A stretch of DNA of 64,000 nt, taken from Zoogloea sp. Its GTDB lineage: Bacteria > Pseudomonadota > Gammaproteobacteria > Burkholderiales > Rhodocyclaceae. Both the position numbers and the translations under genes were made by a program. The notes below the pieces were generated by a model. It was not told the origin of the DNA, ran no database searches, and worked only from the letters and a program-made list of their open reading frames with translations. Location: contig NZ_JAOAUU010000012.1 in the NCBI RefSeq assembly GCF_030157465.1, positions 1 to 64,000 on the forward strand, given 5' to 3'. Shown here piece after piece: positions 8,053 to 18,104 of the stretch (its first letter is position 1; every line of letters starts with the position of its first letter).

Positions 8053-9891
8053 ATGAGCACGCGCAAACCCGGGGCAAAAACGCCTTCCACCACTGCCCTC
8101 ACCCCCGCCAGCAAGATCGCTCCCGCGCGCGCATCAGCGCCGCCGGCCCCTGCCGCAACCACCGAAATTCCGCGGCCCCGCAACCCCCTCGACGTGCGCT
8201 TCCAGGCCGCTGTCGCGCGCGCCACGATGTCGGTGTCGCCGGTCTCGCTGCTGCTCGCCACGGTGGACTGGGCCGGCCATCTCGCCGGCTCGCCGGGCAA
8301 GCAGCTCGAACTGGCCAGGCTCGCCCAGGATCAGGCACGCCGCCTCGCCGAATACGCCGGCGCACTCGCCCTTTCCAGGCCGGATTGCCCCGCCCAGCAG
8401 TGCGTCGAGCCGCCCGCCCAGGACAAACGCTTTGCCGCCGACGAGTGGAAGCGCTGGCCCTTCAACCTGATGCACCAGTCCTTCCTGCTTGCCGAGGAAT
8501 GGTGGCAGGCCGCCACCACCGGCATCTCCGGCGTATCCGCCCACCACGAGCAGGTGGTTTCGTTCGCCGCCCGGCAACTGCTCGACGTGCTCTCGCCCGG
8601 CAACTACCTGCCGACCAACCCGGTCGTGCTGCAACGCACGTTGGCCGCCGGCGGACTCAACCTGCTGAAGGGCATGAGCAACGCGGCCCACGACATCGCC
8701 GGTCTCGCCAGCGGCAACCCGCCGGCCGGTGCGGAAGAATTCGTGGTCGGCCGCGACGTAGCGGTCACGCCGGGCAAGGTGGTGCTCAAAACCCGCCTGA
8801 TGGAACTGATCCAGTACTCGCCGAGCACCGCAAAAGTGCGCTCCGAGCCGGTTCTGATCGTGCCGGCGTGGATCATGAAGTACTACATCCTCGATCTGTC
8901 GCCCCACAACTCGCTGATCAGATACCTGGTCGGCCAGGGCTACACGGTGTTCTGCATCTCGTGGAAGAACCCCGGCCGCGACGAAGCCACCCTCGGCATG
9001 GACGACTACCTCCAGCTCGGCTTTTTTGCCGCGCTCGACGCGATCGACGCCATCGTGCCCGGCCGCAAGGTGCACGCCACCGGCTACTGCCTCGGCGGCA
9101 CCCTGCTCGCCATCGCCAATGCCGCCATGGCCCGCGACGGCGACCCGCGGCTGGCCTCCATGAGCCTGTTCTGCGCGCAAACCGACTTCACCGAACCGGG
9201 CGAACTGGCACTGTTCATCGACGAAGGCGAAGTCAGCCTGCTGGAAGCGCAAATGGAGGAAACCGGCTATCTCACCGCCGGGCAGATGGCCGGCGCCTTC
9301 CAGCTGCTGCGCTCCTACGACCTGATGTGGTCGCGCATGGTGGGCGAATACCTGATGGGCGAGCGCGCCCCGATGAACGATCTGATGGCCTGGAACGCCG
9401 ACACCACCCGCATGCCGGCCCGCATGCACAGCCAGTACCTGCGCCAGCTCTTTCTCAACGACGCGCTCAGCGAAGGGCGTTACCGCGTTGGCGGCAAACC
9501 GGTATCGCTCACCGACATCCACACCCCGAGCTTCTGCGTGGCCACGCTCACCGACCACGTGGCACCGTGGCGCTCGGTGCACAAGCTGCACTACCTCGTT
9601 ACCGGCGAGGTGCACTTCGTTCTCACCAGCGGCGGCCACAACGCCGGCATCGTCAGCGAACCCGGCCGGCCGCACCGCCACTACCAGGCTCTGCAACGAC
9701 CGGCCGGCGGCAATTACGTGCCCCCCGAAGAATGGCTGGCCATCGCTCCCCGCAGCGAAGGTTCGTGGTGGCCGGAATGGACGGCCTGGCTGGCCGCGCA
9801 CTCCGGCAGGCCCGTCGCACCCCCGCCCCTGGGCACCCCTCGCTACCCGGCCCACGCCGACGCGCCGGGCAGCTACGTGCTCGAAAAGTAA
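8053..9891 (+). CDS. phaC: Class I poly(3-hydroxyalkanoate) synthase-like protein
   Basis: A 612-residue alpha/beta-hydrolase of the PhaC type, which polymerises hydroxyacyl-CoA into PHA granules in the cytoplasm. The lipase-like box GYCLGG carries the nucleophile Cys346. The other triad members are Asp501 (in LTDHVAPW) and His529 (in TSGGHNAG). The N-terminal PhaC domain includes the motif NPVVLQRTLAAGGLNLLKGM. Residues 1-45 are a Pro/Ala/Thr-rich extension. GAGGAG lies upstream of the ATG. No phaA, phaB, phasin or phaR gene is nearby. It lies only 37 bases after the exporter permease, so it may share that transcript. It may be a secondary PhaC paralogue; the conserved triad argues that it is active. 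Confidence 0.88.
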   Translation: MSTRKPGAKTPSTTALTPASKIAPARASAPPAPAATTEIPRPRNPLDVRFQAAVARATMSVSPVSLLLATVDWAGHLAGSPGKQLELARLAQDQARRLAEYAGALALSRPDCPAQQCVEPPAQDKRFAADEWKRWPFNLMHQSFLLAEEWWQAATTGISGVSAHHEQVVSFAARQLLDVLSPGNYLPTNPVVLQRTLAAGGLNLLKGMSNAAHDIAGLASGNPPAGAEEFVVGRDVAVTPGKVVLKTRLMELIQYSPSTAKVRSEPVLIVPAWIMKYYILDLSPHNSLIRYLVGQGYTVFCISWKNPGRDEATLGMDDYLQLGFFAALDAIDAIVPGRKVHATGYCLGGTLLAIANAAMARDGDPRLASMSLFCAQTDFTEPGELALFIDEGEVSLLEAQMEETGYLTAGQMAGAFQLLRSYDLMWSRMVGEYLMGERAPMNDLMAWNADTTRMPARMHSQYLRQLFLNDALSEGRYRVGGKPVSLTDIHTPSFCVATLTDHVAPWRSVHKLHYLVTGEVHFVLTSGGHNAGIVSEPGRPHRHYQALQRPAGGNYVPPEEWLAIAPRSEGSWWPEWTAWLAAHSGRPVAPPPLGTPRYPAHADAPGSYVLEK

Positions 9892-9906
9892 TCCGCCAAC
9901 GCCGTT

Positions 9907-11166
9907 TCAGCGCGCCCCGCAGGCCGCCGCGGGGCGCAGCGGCGCTTCGCGGATCGGCAGGTTCACCAGCGCCGCCGCAGCCGCCAGCGCAATGTCGGCG
10001 TACCACATCCAGTCGTAGTTGCCGAACTCCACCAGCGCCAGCCCGCCCAGCCAGGCACCAAAAAATGCGCCGGTCTGGTGCGACAGCAGCGTGAGGCCGA
10101 ACAGGGTGCCCAGGTAGCGCAAGCCGAAAAGCTTGCCGACCAGCCCGGCCGTGGGCGGCACGGTGGCCAGCCAGGTAAGGCCGAGCCCGATGGAAAAGGC
10201 ATAAAAAGTAAGATCGGTTTTCGGCGCCACGAGGTAGAGGCCCACCAGCACCGCCCGCGAGCCGTACATCCAGAACAGCAGCCATTTCATGCGGTAGCGC
10301 TGGCCCAGAATCCCGGCGCTGATGCTGCCGACGATGTTGGCAAGGCCGATCAGCGCCAGCGAGGTGGCCGACACGCTGGCCGGCAGACCGCACAAATCCA
10401 CCGCCCCCGGCAGGTGGGTGACCAGAAAGGCGATGTGAAAGCCGCAGGTGAAAAAGCCGGCGTGCAGACACCAGTAGCTGCGATCCTTGAAGGCGATACG
10501 CAGTTGCTCGCCCATTCCAACGCTGACCGCCGCGCCGCCCGCCGGGTGCTCGGCCTTGTGGCGCAGCGGCCACGAAAGCGGAAGCGTCAGCAGCGTCATT
10601 GCCGCCAGGCCGAACAATGCCGTCATCCAGCCATAGGCGCCGATCATGAACTGGGACAGCGGCGCAAACACGAATTGCCCGAAAGAGCCGCCGGCATTGA
10701 TGAAGCCCGACGCGAAGGCCCGCTTGTCGGCCGGCAGGCGTTGCGACACGGCACCCAGCAAGATCGAGAAGCTGCCCGCGCCCGCGCCGGCGGCAACCAT
10801 GATGCCAAGGCATAGCGTGAGCGTGAATTCGCTGGTGGCAAAAGGCGTGAGCGCCAGCCCGAGCGCCATCAGCAGCGCACCGCCGAAGAGCGAACCGGCC
10901 GGCCCGTAGCGGTCGGCCACGGCCCCGAAGATCGGCTGGGAGGCGCCCCATACAAACTGCGACACCGCCAGCGCGAAGCTGATGCCGGCAATGCCGATGC
11001 CGGTGGCGGTGTTCATCGGCGAAACATACAGGCCCAGCGACAGTCGCACGCCGACGGTGACCATCAGTACTGCGGAGGCGGCGAGGATCAGCGGCCAGTA
11101 CGAAGAGGCCGGAGGCCGGGAGGGCGCCGGGATGCCGGCTGAAACGGGAGGCGTGGGGTGCGACAT
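9907..11166 (-). CDS. MFS transporter (monocarboxylate/oxalate-formate-like)
   Basis: A 419-residue protein with about 12 hydrophobic helices. The MFS signature lies between helices 2 and 3 (GAVADRYGPAGSLFGGALLM). A central cytoplasmic loop follows helix 6, and the second half begins at about residue 220. The general pattern resembles the MCT/OFA group of organic-anion transporters; the substrate is unknown. I choose the ATG at 11166. A TTG at 11232, directly after the kinase stop, would add 22 residues. It lies downstream of the hybrid kinase on the same strand and converges with phaC, with only 15 bases between the two stop codons. Confidence 0.88.
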   Translation of the reverse strand: MSHPTPPVSAGIPAPSRPPASSYWPLILAASAVLMVTVGVRLSLGLYVSPMNTATGIGIAGISFALAVSQFVWGASQPIFGAVADRYGPAGSLFGGALLMALGLALTPFATSEFTLTLCLGIMVAAGAGAGSFSILLGAVSQRLPADKRAFASGFINAGGSFGQFVFAPLSQFMIGAYGWMTALFGLAAMTLLTLPLSWPLRHKAEHPAGGAAVSVGMGEQLRIAFKDRSYWCLHAGFFTCGFHIAFLVTHLPGAVDLCGLPASVSATSLALIGLANIVGSISAGILGQRYRMKWLLFWMYGSRAVLVGLYLVAPKTDLTFYAFSIGLGLTWLATVPPTAGLVGKLFGLRYLGTLFGLTLLSHQTGAFFGAWLGGLALVEFGNYDWMWYADIALAAAAALVNLPIREAPLRPAAACGAR

Positions 11167-11232
11167 GGCTCTGTGCTGCGGATGCGGGCGAAATCGGCCG
11201 GCCAGCATCCGCCAGAAGCCCTGCCGGGTCAA

Positions 11233-14200
11233 TCAGGGCTTGTGGGTACGCAGCAGCGCCAGGGCGTTGGAAAAGTCATAGTCATCGAGAGCCTGCTCGA
11301 AGCGCACGGCATTGGCACCCAGGCCTGCCCTGAGCAGCCCGCCCGACTCGCGGGCCACGCGCATCACGGCCACGTCGCCCTCGGCCAGCATGGTCTCGAG
11401 CCGGCCAAGCAGTTCGGCCACACGCTGCATGTCAGGGGCCGGGTCTTCCACCGGCAGGGCCTCTTCGGGTAACTGCAGGATGGCCGTCACGGTAGCGGCC
11501 AGGGCCCCGGCCACGGCCTCGAGGCGCGTGTCGATGGTGGCCGCATCGAGTTCCTCGCGGATCGCGGCCTCGAGCTCGGCCGCCGCCTCCTGAACCCCGA
11601 CCGCGCCGATCATGCCCGACACGCCCTTGAGGGAATGGGCCAGGCGGCGCAGCTCCGGCATGTTGCCGGCGGCCAGTTCGGCGCGGATGCGATCGGCGTC
11701 GCCGGCGTGGCCTTCGGCGTACTTGCGCAACAGACGCAGGTAATTGGGAATTCGCCCGCGCAGGTTCTTGAGCCCGTAAGCCACGTCCAGCCCCGGTATC
11801 TGGTCGAGCTGCGTGCGGATGTCAGGCGCGGCGACCTGCACCGCTTCGGCGGGAGGCGCCGGCTCGGCGCCAGCCGGGGCATCGGCCTGCGGCAGCCATT
11901 GCAGCATCTTGGAGTAGAGCATCGCCGGATCGACCGGCTTGGGCAGATGATCGTTCATTCCGGCTTCCAGGCAGCGTTGTCGGTCTTCGCCAAAGGCATT
12001 GGCAGTCATGGCAATAATGGATACCCGGGCATGCCCCCGGCGGCGAATCTCGCGCGTGGCCTCGAGGCCGTCCATCACGGGCATCTGCATGTCCATCAGG
12101 ATCAGGCCGTAGGGACTTTCGCCACCCGGGCCAGGCGCGCCGAGCGCCTCGACAGCCTGTGCCCCGTTCTCGGCGAGATCCACCCTCAAGCCTACGCCCT
12201 CCAGCAAGGAGAGGGCGACCTCCTGATTGACCGGGCTGTCTTCAACGAGAAGTATGCGGGCGCCCCGGTGCTCCCGGGCCAGCACGGCTTCGCCGGGCAG
12301 TTCAAGGATGGCGGACGGTGCCGGCACCTCCGCGCGGTTCAGGCAGGCCCGGATCGCAGCGCCCAGGCTCGACAGGATCACCGGCTTGGCCAGCACCCCG
12401 GCTGCGCCGCTTTGCTGCGCGCGCTCCTGCTGGCGCAGATCGTCGCCGGAGGTCAGGAGAATCCAGCGGGGCGGGGTCATCAAGTCGAGCTGGCCGAGAC
12501 GCTGTGCCGTCTGCACGCTATCCATCACCGCCATGCCGGCATCCAGCAGCACAAAGTCGAAGGGGTCGCCGTTCTGCTCGGCGTTCTTCACTTCGACGAG
12601 CGCGGCAGGGCCCGATTCGCAGCTCACGACACGCACGCCGAGGGTGGTGAGCATGGCCCCCACGGCCTGGCGGGCGGCCGAGACATCGTCCACCAGCAGC
12701 ACATGCAGGGCCGGCAGGGGCTGGGTGCGCCACGCGCCCCGCGCGCCCCTGGCCAGGCGCACGGTCAGCCAGAAGTTGCTGCCCCGGCCCAATTCGCTTT
12801 CGACGCCGGCCTGCCCCCCCATCAGGCGGGCCAGGTGGCTGGTGATCGCAAGACCAAGGCCGGTGCCGCCAAAGCGGCGGGTGGTCGAGCTGTCGGCCTG
12901 CTCGAAGGGCACGAAGAGCCGGGCCCGGGTGTCCTCGTCGATGCCGATGCCGGTGTCGATCACCTCGAAGCGCAGCATGACGGAATCGGCATTTTCGTCT
13001 TCGGTGCGGGCGCGCAGCAGAATCACGCCGGCATCGGTGAACTTCACCGCGTTGCCCAGGTAATTGACGAGCATCTGGCCAAGGCGGGTCGCATCGCCAC
13101 ACAGCCGGTCGGGCACTTCATCCACATCGACAACCACCTCCAGGCCTTTCTGGCAGGCCCGGTCGGCGACCAGCGCGCAGGCTTTGCGGACTACGTCCTC
13201 GAGCCGGAAATTCACCTCGTCGAGGGTCAGCTTGCCGGCCTCGATCTTCGAGAGATCGAGGATGTCGTTGATGATCGTCAGCAGGTGCCCGGCCGCGTCG
13301 CTCGCCTTCTGGAGGCGACCCTGGGCTTCCTCGTCCGCCACGCTGCGGCGCAGCAGGTGGATCATGCCGATGATGGCATTCATCGGCGTGCGGATCTCAT
13401 GGCTCATGTTGGCGAGGAAGGCACTCTTCGCCCGGTTGGCCGCGTCGGATTGCTCCTTGGCGATTTCCAGCTCGGCCGAACGCTGGGACAACACCAGGTT
13501 GGCCTGCTCGAGCTGGCCGGTCCGCTCGGCCACGCGCAGCTCCAGCTGATCCCGGTAGCGGGCCAGCTCGGCGTCCACCTGTTTGCGCTCGGTGATGTCC
13601 TCCTGCACGCTCAGGTAGTGGGAAACACGCCCGTCGGGCTGAACGATGGGGCAAATGCGGGAGAACTCCACCATCAGCCTGCCGTCCCGCCGCCGGTTGA
13701 TGAATTCGCCCTCCCAGGCCTCGCCGGCCTTGAGGGCCGCCCACAGCGCCTGGTAGGTGGCCGCTGGCGTCTGGCCCGATTTGAGGAAGCCCGCCCGCTT
13801 GCCGACCACCTCTTCGACGGGGTAGCCGCTGCGCTCGACGAAGGCGCGGTTGACGTATTCAATCGTCCCTTCGGTATTCGTGATGATGACGCTCACCGGG
13901 CTCTGCTCCACTGCCAGCGACAGCTTGAGCAACTGCTCGGCAGCACGGCGCTTTTCGTCGATGTCACGCCATATACCCGCCAGATAGCTGCGCCCCCGGA
14001 TCTCGATGGCCCGGTAACTCAGCTCCACCTGGCGCAGGGAGCCGTCCGCACGCCGGTGGATGCTGTCGAAGTTGCGTGTCTCGCCACGGGTTTCGATGCT
14101 GCGCAGCAGCGCTTCCAGTTCTTCAGGCGAGAGCCCGCCCTGGATGTCCTGCACGGTCAGGCGGGCGAACTCCTCGCGGGAGTAACCCAGGCTGTGGCAG

Positions 14201-15915
14201 GCCGCATCGTTGAACTCGGTGAAACGCCGGCTTTGCATGTCGAGCAGGACAATCCCGTCCGTCGCCTGATTGACGATGGCGCTGTAGATTTCTTCGCGCT
14301 CGCGCAGCGCCTCCTCGTCGCGGCGCAAGGCCGTCACGTCGCGGGCGATACCGAAGACGCCCGCCACCTTTCCGTCGGGCCCGTGCAGCGGCCCCTTGGT
14401 GACACTGAAGGTGCGGCGCCCGGCAGGGGTGCTCAGCACCTCCTCGTAGGTCATGACGGCATTGGCGGCCATCACGGCCAGGTCGGTCTGGCGGGCATAG
14501 GCCGCCTCGTCCGGCGCGAGCAAGTGCGCGTCGTCGCGGCCGATCAGATCCTCGACGCCGATCCCGCTCAGGCGCGAGACTTCACGGCTCACGAAAAGGT
14601 AACGCCCGTCCACATCCTTCACGAAGATCGAATCGGTCGAACCCTCCGCAATCGCATCGAGCAGCTGCAACTCACGCAGCTGCCTGCCCTGGGCCTCCTC
14701 GCGCCGGTGAGCCTGCGCCAGTTCGCGGCGCATCATGATCAGCACCCCCGCAACGCAAAACGCGAACAGCGCAAAAACCGACGCCAGGATGATCCACAAA
14801 ATCAAGCCGCGGGACGCCTCGCGGATTTCGTCCTGGTCGATCTTGACCACCATCAGCCAGTCGGTGCCGGGAATCTGCCGCCCCACACCGACGATGGGCA
14901 TCCCCCGGTAATCCAGGGCCTCAAAGGCGCGGCCAGCCCGCTCCGGGTGCTCGGCGAGCATCACGCTGAACGCGTCGCGACGACTGAGCGGAATGCGCTC
15001 GCTGAGCGGCGGGCCGGGCCGGTGGCGCAGGGGCGAGATGAACAGCAGATCGCCGCCATCGCGCCGGAACAGCAGGGTTTCGGCGGTGCGGCTGGGCACC
15101 GGCCAGGTATTGAGGTAATCGAACAGAAACAGGGCCGGATTGGCCTGCAGCACCAGGGCCAGTGGCGGAACCCCGGGCCGGGTGGCCATCGGCACCACGA
15201 AATCGAGGTGCACCGGGTCGTTCAGGCGCCCCGCGACATCCCGGTAAAAACTCGTTTCCACCACCTGCCCCTCCCTGATGGCGCGGCGAACCGCGTCCAT
15301 CAGGATGAGGCCCGGCACGAAACGCTCGCCCGTTGTCAGCAGTTGCTGGCCCTCGCCGTCCACCAGCGCCACACGACCGTAGTGGTAGGCGCTGCGCACG
15401 GAATCAAGGGCCGCAAGCACGCCGGCCCGCGCCTCCTCGTCGTGGTCCCGCCGCCACTTTTCGTGCAGGGCGGAGAGGCCGGAATTGCCGGCCACCGCGC
15501 GGGCATCGGCCCGCCTTTCATCGAGCCACTGGGAGAGCTGCCCGGATTTCAGGTCGGCAATCGCCTCCAGGCGTCGAAACTCCTGGGTATTGCGTTCACG
15601 CAGCGTGAACACCGCGCTGTCGTAAGCCAGCGCAACAACACCCAGAGCGAACAATACAAAGGGCAGCACGAGGGCACGTACCCCCGCCCCCCGACGCGCG
15701 GAGGGTGCAGACATGCCGCCGGGCATCTGGCGGTGCAGCAGGGCCCACAGCAGCAAGGACGTGACTGCAACAAAAACCCAGCCCTTCAAGGTGCTGGCAG
15801 CCGCAATGGAATCCGGATCGGACAGCCACACACTTACCAGGCTGTCCGAAAACAGGATCCAGCCCGAGGCAAACACGGCATACACGAGAACAACACGCGC
15901 AATCCGGAGGTTCAT
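11233..15915 (-). CDS. Large hybrid sensor histidine kinase (PAS x3, HisKA, HATPase, REC x2, HPt)
   Basis: A 1560-residue membrane sensor kinase. Two N-terminal helices (about 5-25 and 42-62) precede a third near 80-100, a periplasmic or extracytoplasmic sensor of about 280 residues, and a helix near 382-405. Three PAS domains follow (about 415-530, 545-660 and 668-790). The kinase core has H-box [15 protein letters not shown] (His near 838), N-box NYLGNAVKFTD and G-box DTGIGID. It is followed by two receiver domains (from about 1075 and 1222) and a C-terminal HPt with the phosphoacceptor in LAHSLKGVSG (near 1425). This is a complete internal His-Asp-His relay. No response regulator is adjacent, so its final partner is elsewhere. 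The start ATG 15915 has a G-rich ribosome site; the upstream ATG at 15981 would give a poor N-terminus. Confidence 0.9.
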   Translation of the reverse strand: MNLRIARVVLVYAVFASGWILFSDSLVSVWLSDPDSIAAASTLKGWVFVAVTSLLLWALLHRQMPGGMSAPSARRGAGVRALVLPFVLFALGVVALAYDSAVFTLRERNTQEFRRLEAIADLKSGQLSQWLDERRADARAVAGNSGLSALHEKWRRDHDEEARAGVLAALDSVRSAYHYGRVALVDGEGQQLLTTGERFVPGLILMDAVRRAIREGQVVETSFYRDVAGRLNDPVHLDFVVPMATRPGVPPLALVLQANPALFLFDYLNTWPVPSRTAETLLFRRDGGDLLFISPLRHRPGPPLSERIPLSRRDAFSVMLAEHPERAGRAFEALDYRGMPIVGVGRQIPGTDWLMVVKIDQDEIREASRGLILWIILASVFALFAFCVAGVLIMMRRELAQAHRREEAQGRQLRELQLLDAIAEGSTDSIFVKDVDGRYLFVSREVSRLSGIGVEDLIGRDDAHLLAPDEAAYARQTDLAVMAANAVMTYEEVLSTPAGRRTFSVTKGPLHGPDGKVAGVFGIARDVTALRRDEEALREREEIYSAIVNQATDGIVLLDMQSRRFTEFNDAACHSLGYSREEFARLTVQDIQGGLSPEELEALLRSIETRGETRNFDSIHRRADGSLRQVELSYRAIEIRGRSYLAGIWRDIDEKRRAAEQLLKLSLAVEQSPVSVIITNTEGTIEYVNRAFVERSGYPVEEVVGKRAGFLKSGQTPAATYQALWAALKAGEAWEGEFINRRRDGRLMVEFSRICPIVQPDGRVSHYLSVQEDITERKQVDAELARYRDQLELRVAERTGQLEQANLVLSQRSAELEIAKEQSDAANRAKSAFLANMSHEIRTPMNAIIGMIHLLRRSVADEEAQGRLQKASDAAGHLLTIINDILDLSKIEAGKLTLDEVNFRLEDVVRKACALVADRACQKGLEVVVDVDEVPDRLCGDATRLGQMLVNYLGNAVKFTDAGVILLRARTEDENADSVMLRFEVIDTGIGIDEDTRARLFVPFEQADSSTTRRFGGTGLGLAITSHLARLMGGQAGVESELGRGSNFWLTVRLARGARGAWRTQPLPALHVLLVDDVSAARQAVGAMLTTLGVRVVSCESGPAALVEVKNAEQNGDPFDFVLLDAGMAVMDSVQTAQRLGQLDLMTPPRWILLTSGDDLRQQERAQQSGAAGVLAKPVILSSLGAAIRACLNRAEVPAPSAILELPGEAVLAREHRGARILLVEDSPVNQEVALSLLEGVGLRVDLAENGAQAVEALGAPGPGGESPYGLILMDMQMPVMDGLEATREIRRRGHARVSIIAMTANAFGEDRQRCLEAGMNDHLPKPVDPAMLYSKMLQWLPQADAPAGAEPAPPAEAVQVAAPDIRTQLDQIPGLDVAYGLKNLRGRIPNYLRLLRKYAEGHAGDADRIRAELAAGNMPELRRLAHSLKGVSGMIGAVGVQEAAAELEAAIREELDAATIDTRLEAVAGALAATVTAILQLPEEALPVEDPAPDMQRVAELLGRLETMLAEGDVAVMRVARESGGLLRAGLGANAVRFEQALDDYDFSNALALLRTHKP

Positions 15916-16172
15916 GCACGCCCCCCTGCCTTCCGCAGCACGACCGCCGCCGCACACCAGCCGGTCGGCAAGCCTTCGCAAGCGAAAATGAAGAATTCGA
16001 AAGTCACCTGTAAGGAGTTCGGTAGGTAAAACTGCAGAAAAAACAGACTATTTGCGCGAGGACACAGCTTGGCAACTTATCGACGCCGCAGGCGGCTTCT
16101 TTAGTGCAGACACCTGCAGGGTGTGAAATAGTTGGGCCACTGCGGCACCTTTCAAACCCCGCCCCGCCCGCC

Positions 16173-17993
16173 ATGAGCAGACCCAGCCGGGCTAAACTTC
16201 CCGCCACGCGCCAGTCACCCGCCCCAACCCGACGCCCCCAGATGCTGCCTGCACTCACGCCCACTTTGCGCCAGCTGCTCCCCCGCCTGCTGCCCTTCCT
16301 TGCCTGGCGCCGCCAGCTCGACGCAGCCACCTTGCGCACCGATCTGCTGGCCGGCTTCACGGTGGCGCTGGTGGCCGTTCCGCAGGCCCTCGCCTACGCC
16401 CAGCTCGCCGGCCTGCCGGCCTACGTGGGGCTTTACGCGTCGCTCTTGCCCAGCATCGTCGGCGCCCTGTGGGGCTCGTCGGCGCAGCTCAATACCGGCC
16501 CGGTGGCCCTCACCAGCCTGCTCACGGCCAGCGCCCTGTCACCCCTGGCCCTGCCCGGCTCCGAAACCTGGCTGATGCTGGCCGTGCAGCTCGCGCTGCT
16601 GGCCGGCATCCTGCAAGTGGCCTTTGGCGCGTTGCGTCTGGCCCACTTTGCCGACCTCCTTTCGCACCCGGTGCTGCACGGCTTCATCAACGCCTGCTCG
16701 CTGCTGATCTGCGCCGCCCAGTTGCCCACCCTGCTCGGAGTGGGCGCGGCGGGCCAGCGGCCGTTCATCGAGGCGATCGTCGACCTGGCCCTCGCGCTGC
16801 CCGACATCCACCTGCCCTCTGCCGCGCTGGGCGGCGCCGCCATCGTGCTGCTCGCCGCCCAGCGCCGCTACCTGCCGCGCTGGCCGGGCGTGCTGATCGT
16901 CGTCGCGGCGCTCAGCAGCGTGGCCTGGCTTACCGGCTTCGAGGCCGACGGCGGGCGGGTGGTCGGCACGCTGCCGGAGCAGGTCTTCGCGTTTGCCCTG
17001 CCCCGCGCCGACTGGGCCCAGACCACCGATCTGCTGCCCGCCGCCTTCGTGCTCGCGCTGGTCAGCTTCATCGAAGCCATGTCGAGCTGCAAACTCGCCT
17101 CGGCGCGCACCGGCCAGCGCTGGAACGGTAACCAGGAACTCATCGGCCAGGGCCTCGCCAAGCTCACCGCCGCCGCCTGCCAGGCCTACCCCGTGAGCGG
17201 CTCCTTCGGGCGCTCGGCCTTTCTGCTCAATGCTGGCGCCCGCACCGGGCTGGCCTCGGTGGTGGGCGCGCTGGTGGTGCTGGCCGCGCTGCTTGCCGTG
17301 CCGGGCCCGATCGCCCACATCCCGCGCCCGGTGCTGGCCGCGGTCATCCTGGTCACGGTTGCCGGCCTGCTGTCGGTGCATCCGCTGCGCGACGCCTGGC
17401 GCAGCGGCCGCGACGACGGTCTCGCCGGCAGCGTGTGCTTCGTGGCCACGCTGGCCTTCGCGCCACGGGTCGAGATCGGCATCCTCGCCGGCCTGCTGCT
17501 GTCGCTGGCGCTGCTGATCTATCGCAGCATGAAACCCCGCGTCGCCCTGCTCGGCCGCCACCCGGACGGCACCTGGCGTGACGCCGAACGCTTCGGGCTG
17601 GCCCCGGCCCACCCGCAACTGTCCATCCTGCGCTTCGACGGCCCGCTGCATTTCGTCAACGCGGCCACCTTCGAAGACGCCGTGCTGGCCACCTGCCGGG
17701 ACCACCCGCAAACCCGCACCCTGCTGCTCTCCTGCGCCGGCATCAACGCCATCGACGCCAGCGGCATCGACGCCCTGCGCCGCATCAACCGCCAGCTTGA
17801 AGCCGACGGCCGGCTGCTCGCCTGCTGCGGCCTCAAGAAGCAGGTCATCGACGTGATGGAGCGCACCGGCCTGTGGCCCCACCTCGTCCCCCACGCCGGC
17901 TACCGCACCGAAGACGATGCCCTGCAGCAGCTCCTGCCCCCTCTCGGTGGCATCGGCGCAGCCCCGCCGGTGCGCCGCGGGCTGGAGTGGTAG
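16173..17993 (+). CDS. SulP/SLC26 family anion permease with STAS domain
   Basis: About 606 residues. The signature DLLAGFTVALVAVPQALAYA opens the first membrane segment, followed by AGLPAYVGLYASLLP and further helices to about residue 450. A C-terminal STAS domain (about 480-585) contains the conserved phospho-loop region INAIDASGIDAL. SulP proteins import sulfate, bicarbonate or dicarboxylates; the substrate cannot be assigned here. The start is uncertain: ATG 16173 and ATG 16242 (583 residues) both lack a good ribosome site, and 16242 gives a more typical N-terminus. The 257 bases upstream, shared with the divergent kinase, hold no other gene I can support. Confidence 0.9.
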   Translation: MSRPSRAKLPATRQSPAPTRRPQMLPALTPTLRQLLPRLLPFLAWRRQLDAATLRTDLLAGFTVALVAVPQALAYAQLAGLPAYVGLYASLLPSIVGALWGSSAQLNTGPVALTSLLTASALSPLALPGSETWLMLAVQLALLAGILQVAFGALRLAHFADLLSHPVLHGFINACSLLICAAQLPTLLGVGAAGQRPFIEAIVDLALALPDIHLPSAALGGAAIVLLAAQRRYLPRWPGVLIVVAALSSVAWLTGFEADGGRVVGTLPEQVFAFALPRADWAQTTDLLPAAFVLALVSFIEAMSSCKLASARTGQRWNGNQELIGQGLAKLTAAACQAYPVSGSFGRSAFLLNAGARTGLASVVGALVVLAALLAVPGPIAHIPRPVLAAVILVTVAGLLSVHPLRDAWRSGRDDGLAGSVCFVATLAFAPRVEIGILAGLLLSLALLIYRSMKPRVALLGRHPDGTWRDAERFGLAPAHPQLSILRFDGPLHFVNAATFEDAVLATCRDHPQTRTLLLSCAGINAIDASGIDALRRINRQLEADGRLLACCGLKKQVIDVMERTGLWPHLVPHAGYRTEDDALQQLLPPLGGIGAAPPVRRGLEW

Positions 17994-18104
17994 CGGGCGG
18001 CGCGCCTTTGTTGACCTGGATCGTTGTTCTCGCAGAATCACAGGCAGATACTTTGTTTCATCCCGCTTTTCGGCTTTGACAATAAAACAGCACAGGGAGC
18101 AAGC

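Noticed and set aside
11635-16029. Open frame of about 1460 codons antisense to the hybrid kinase
   Set aside because: The minus-strand product has a full kinase architecture; the plus-strand translation shows no domain.
17994-18104. Promoter before the EF-G-like gene (TTGACC at 18011, TTGACA at 18077)
   Set aside because: Neither has a convincing -10 at the right distance, so I do not call one.
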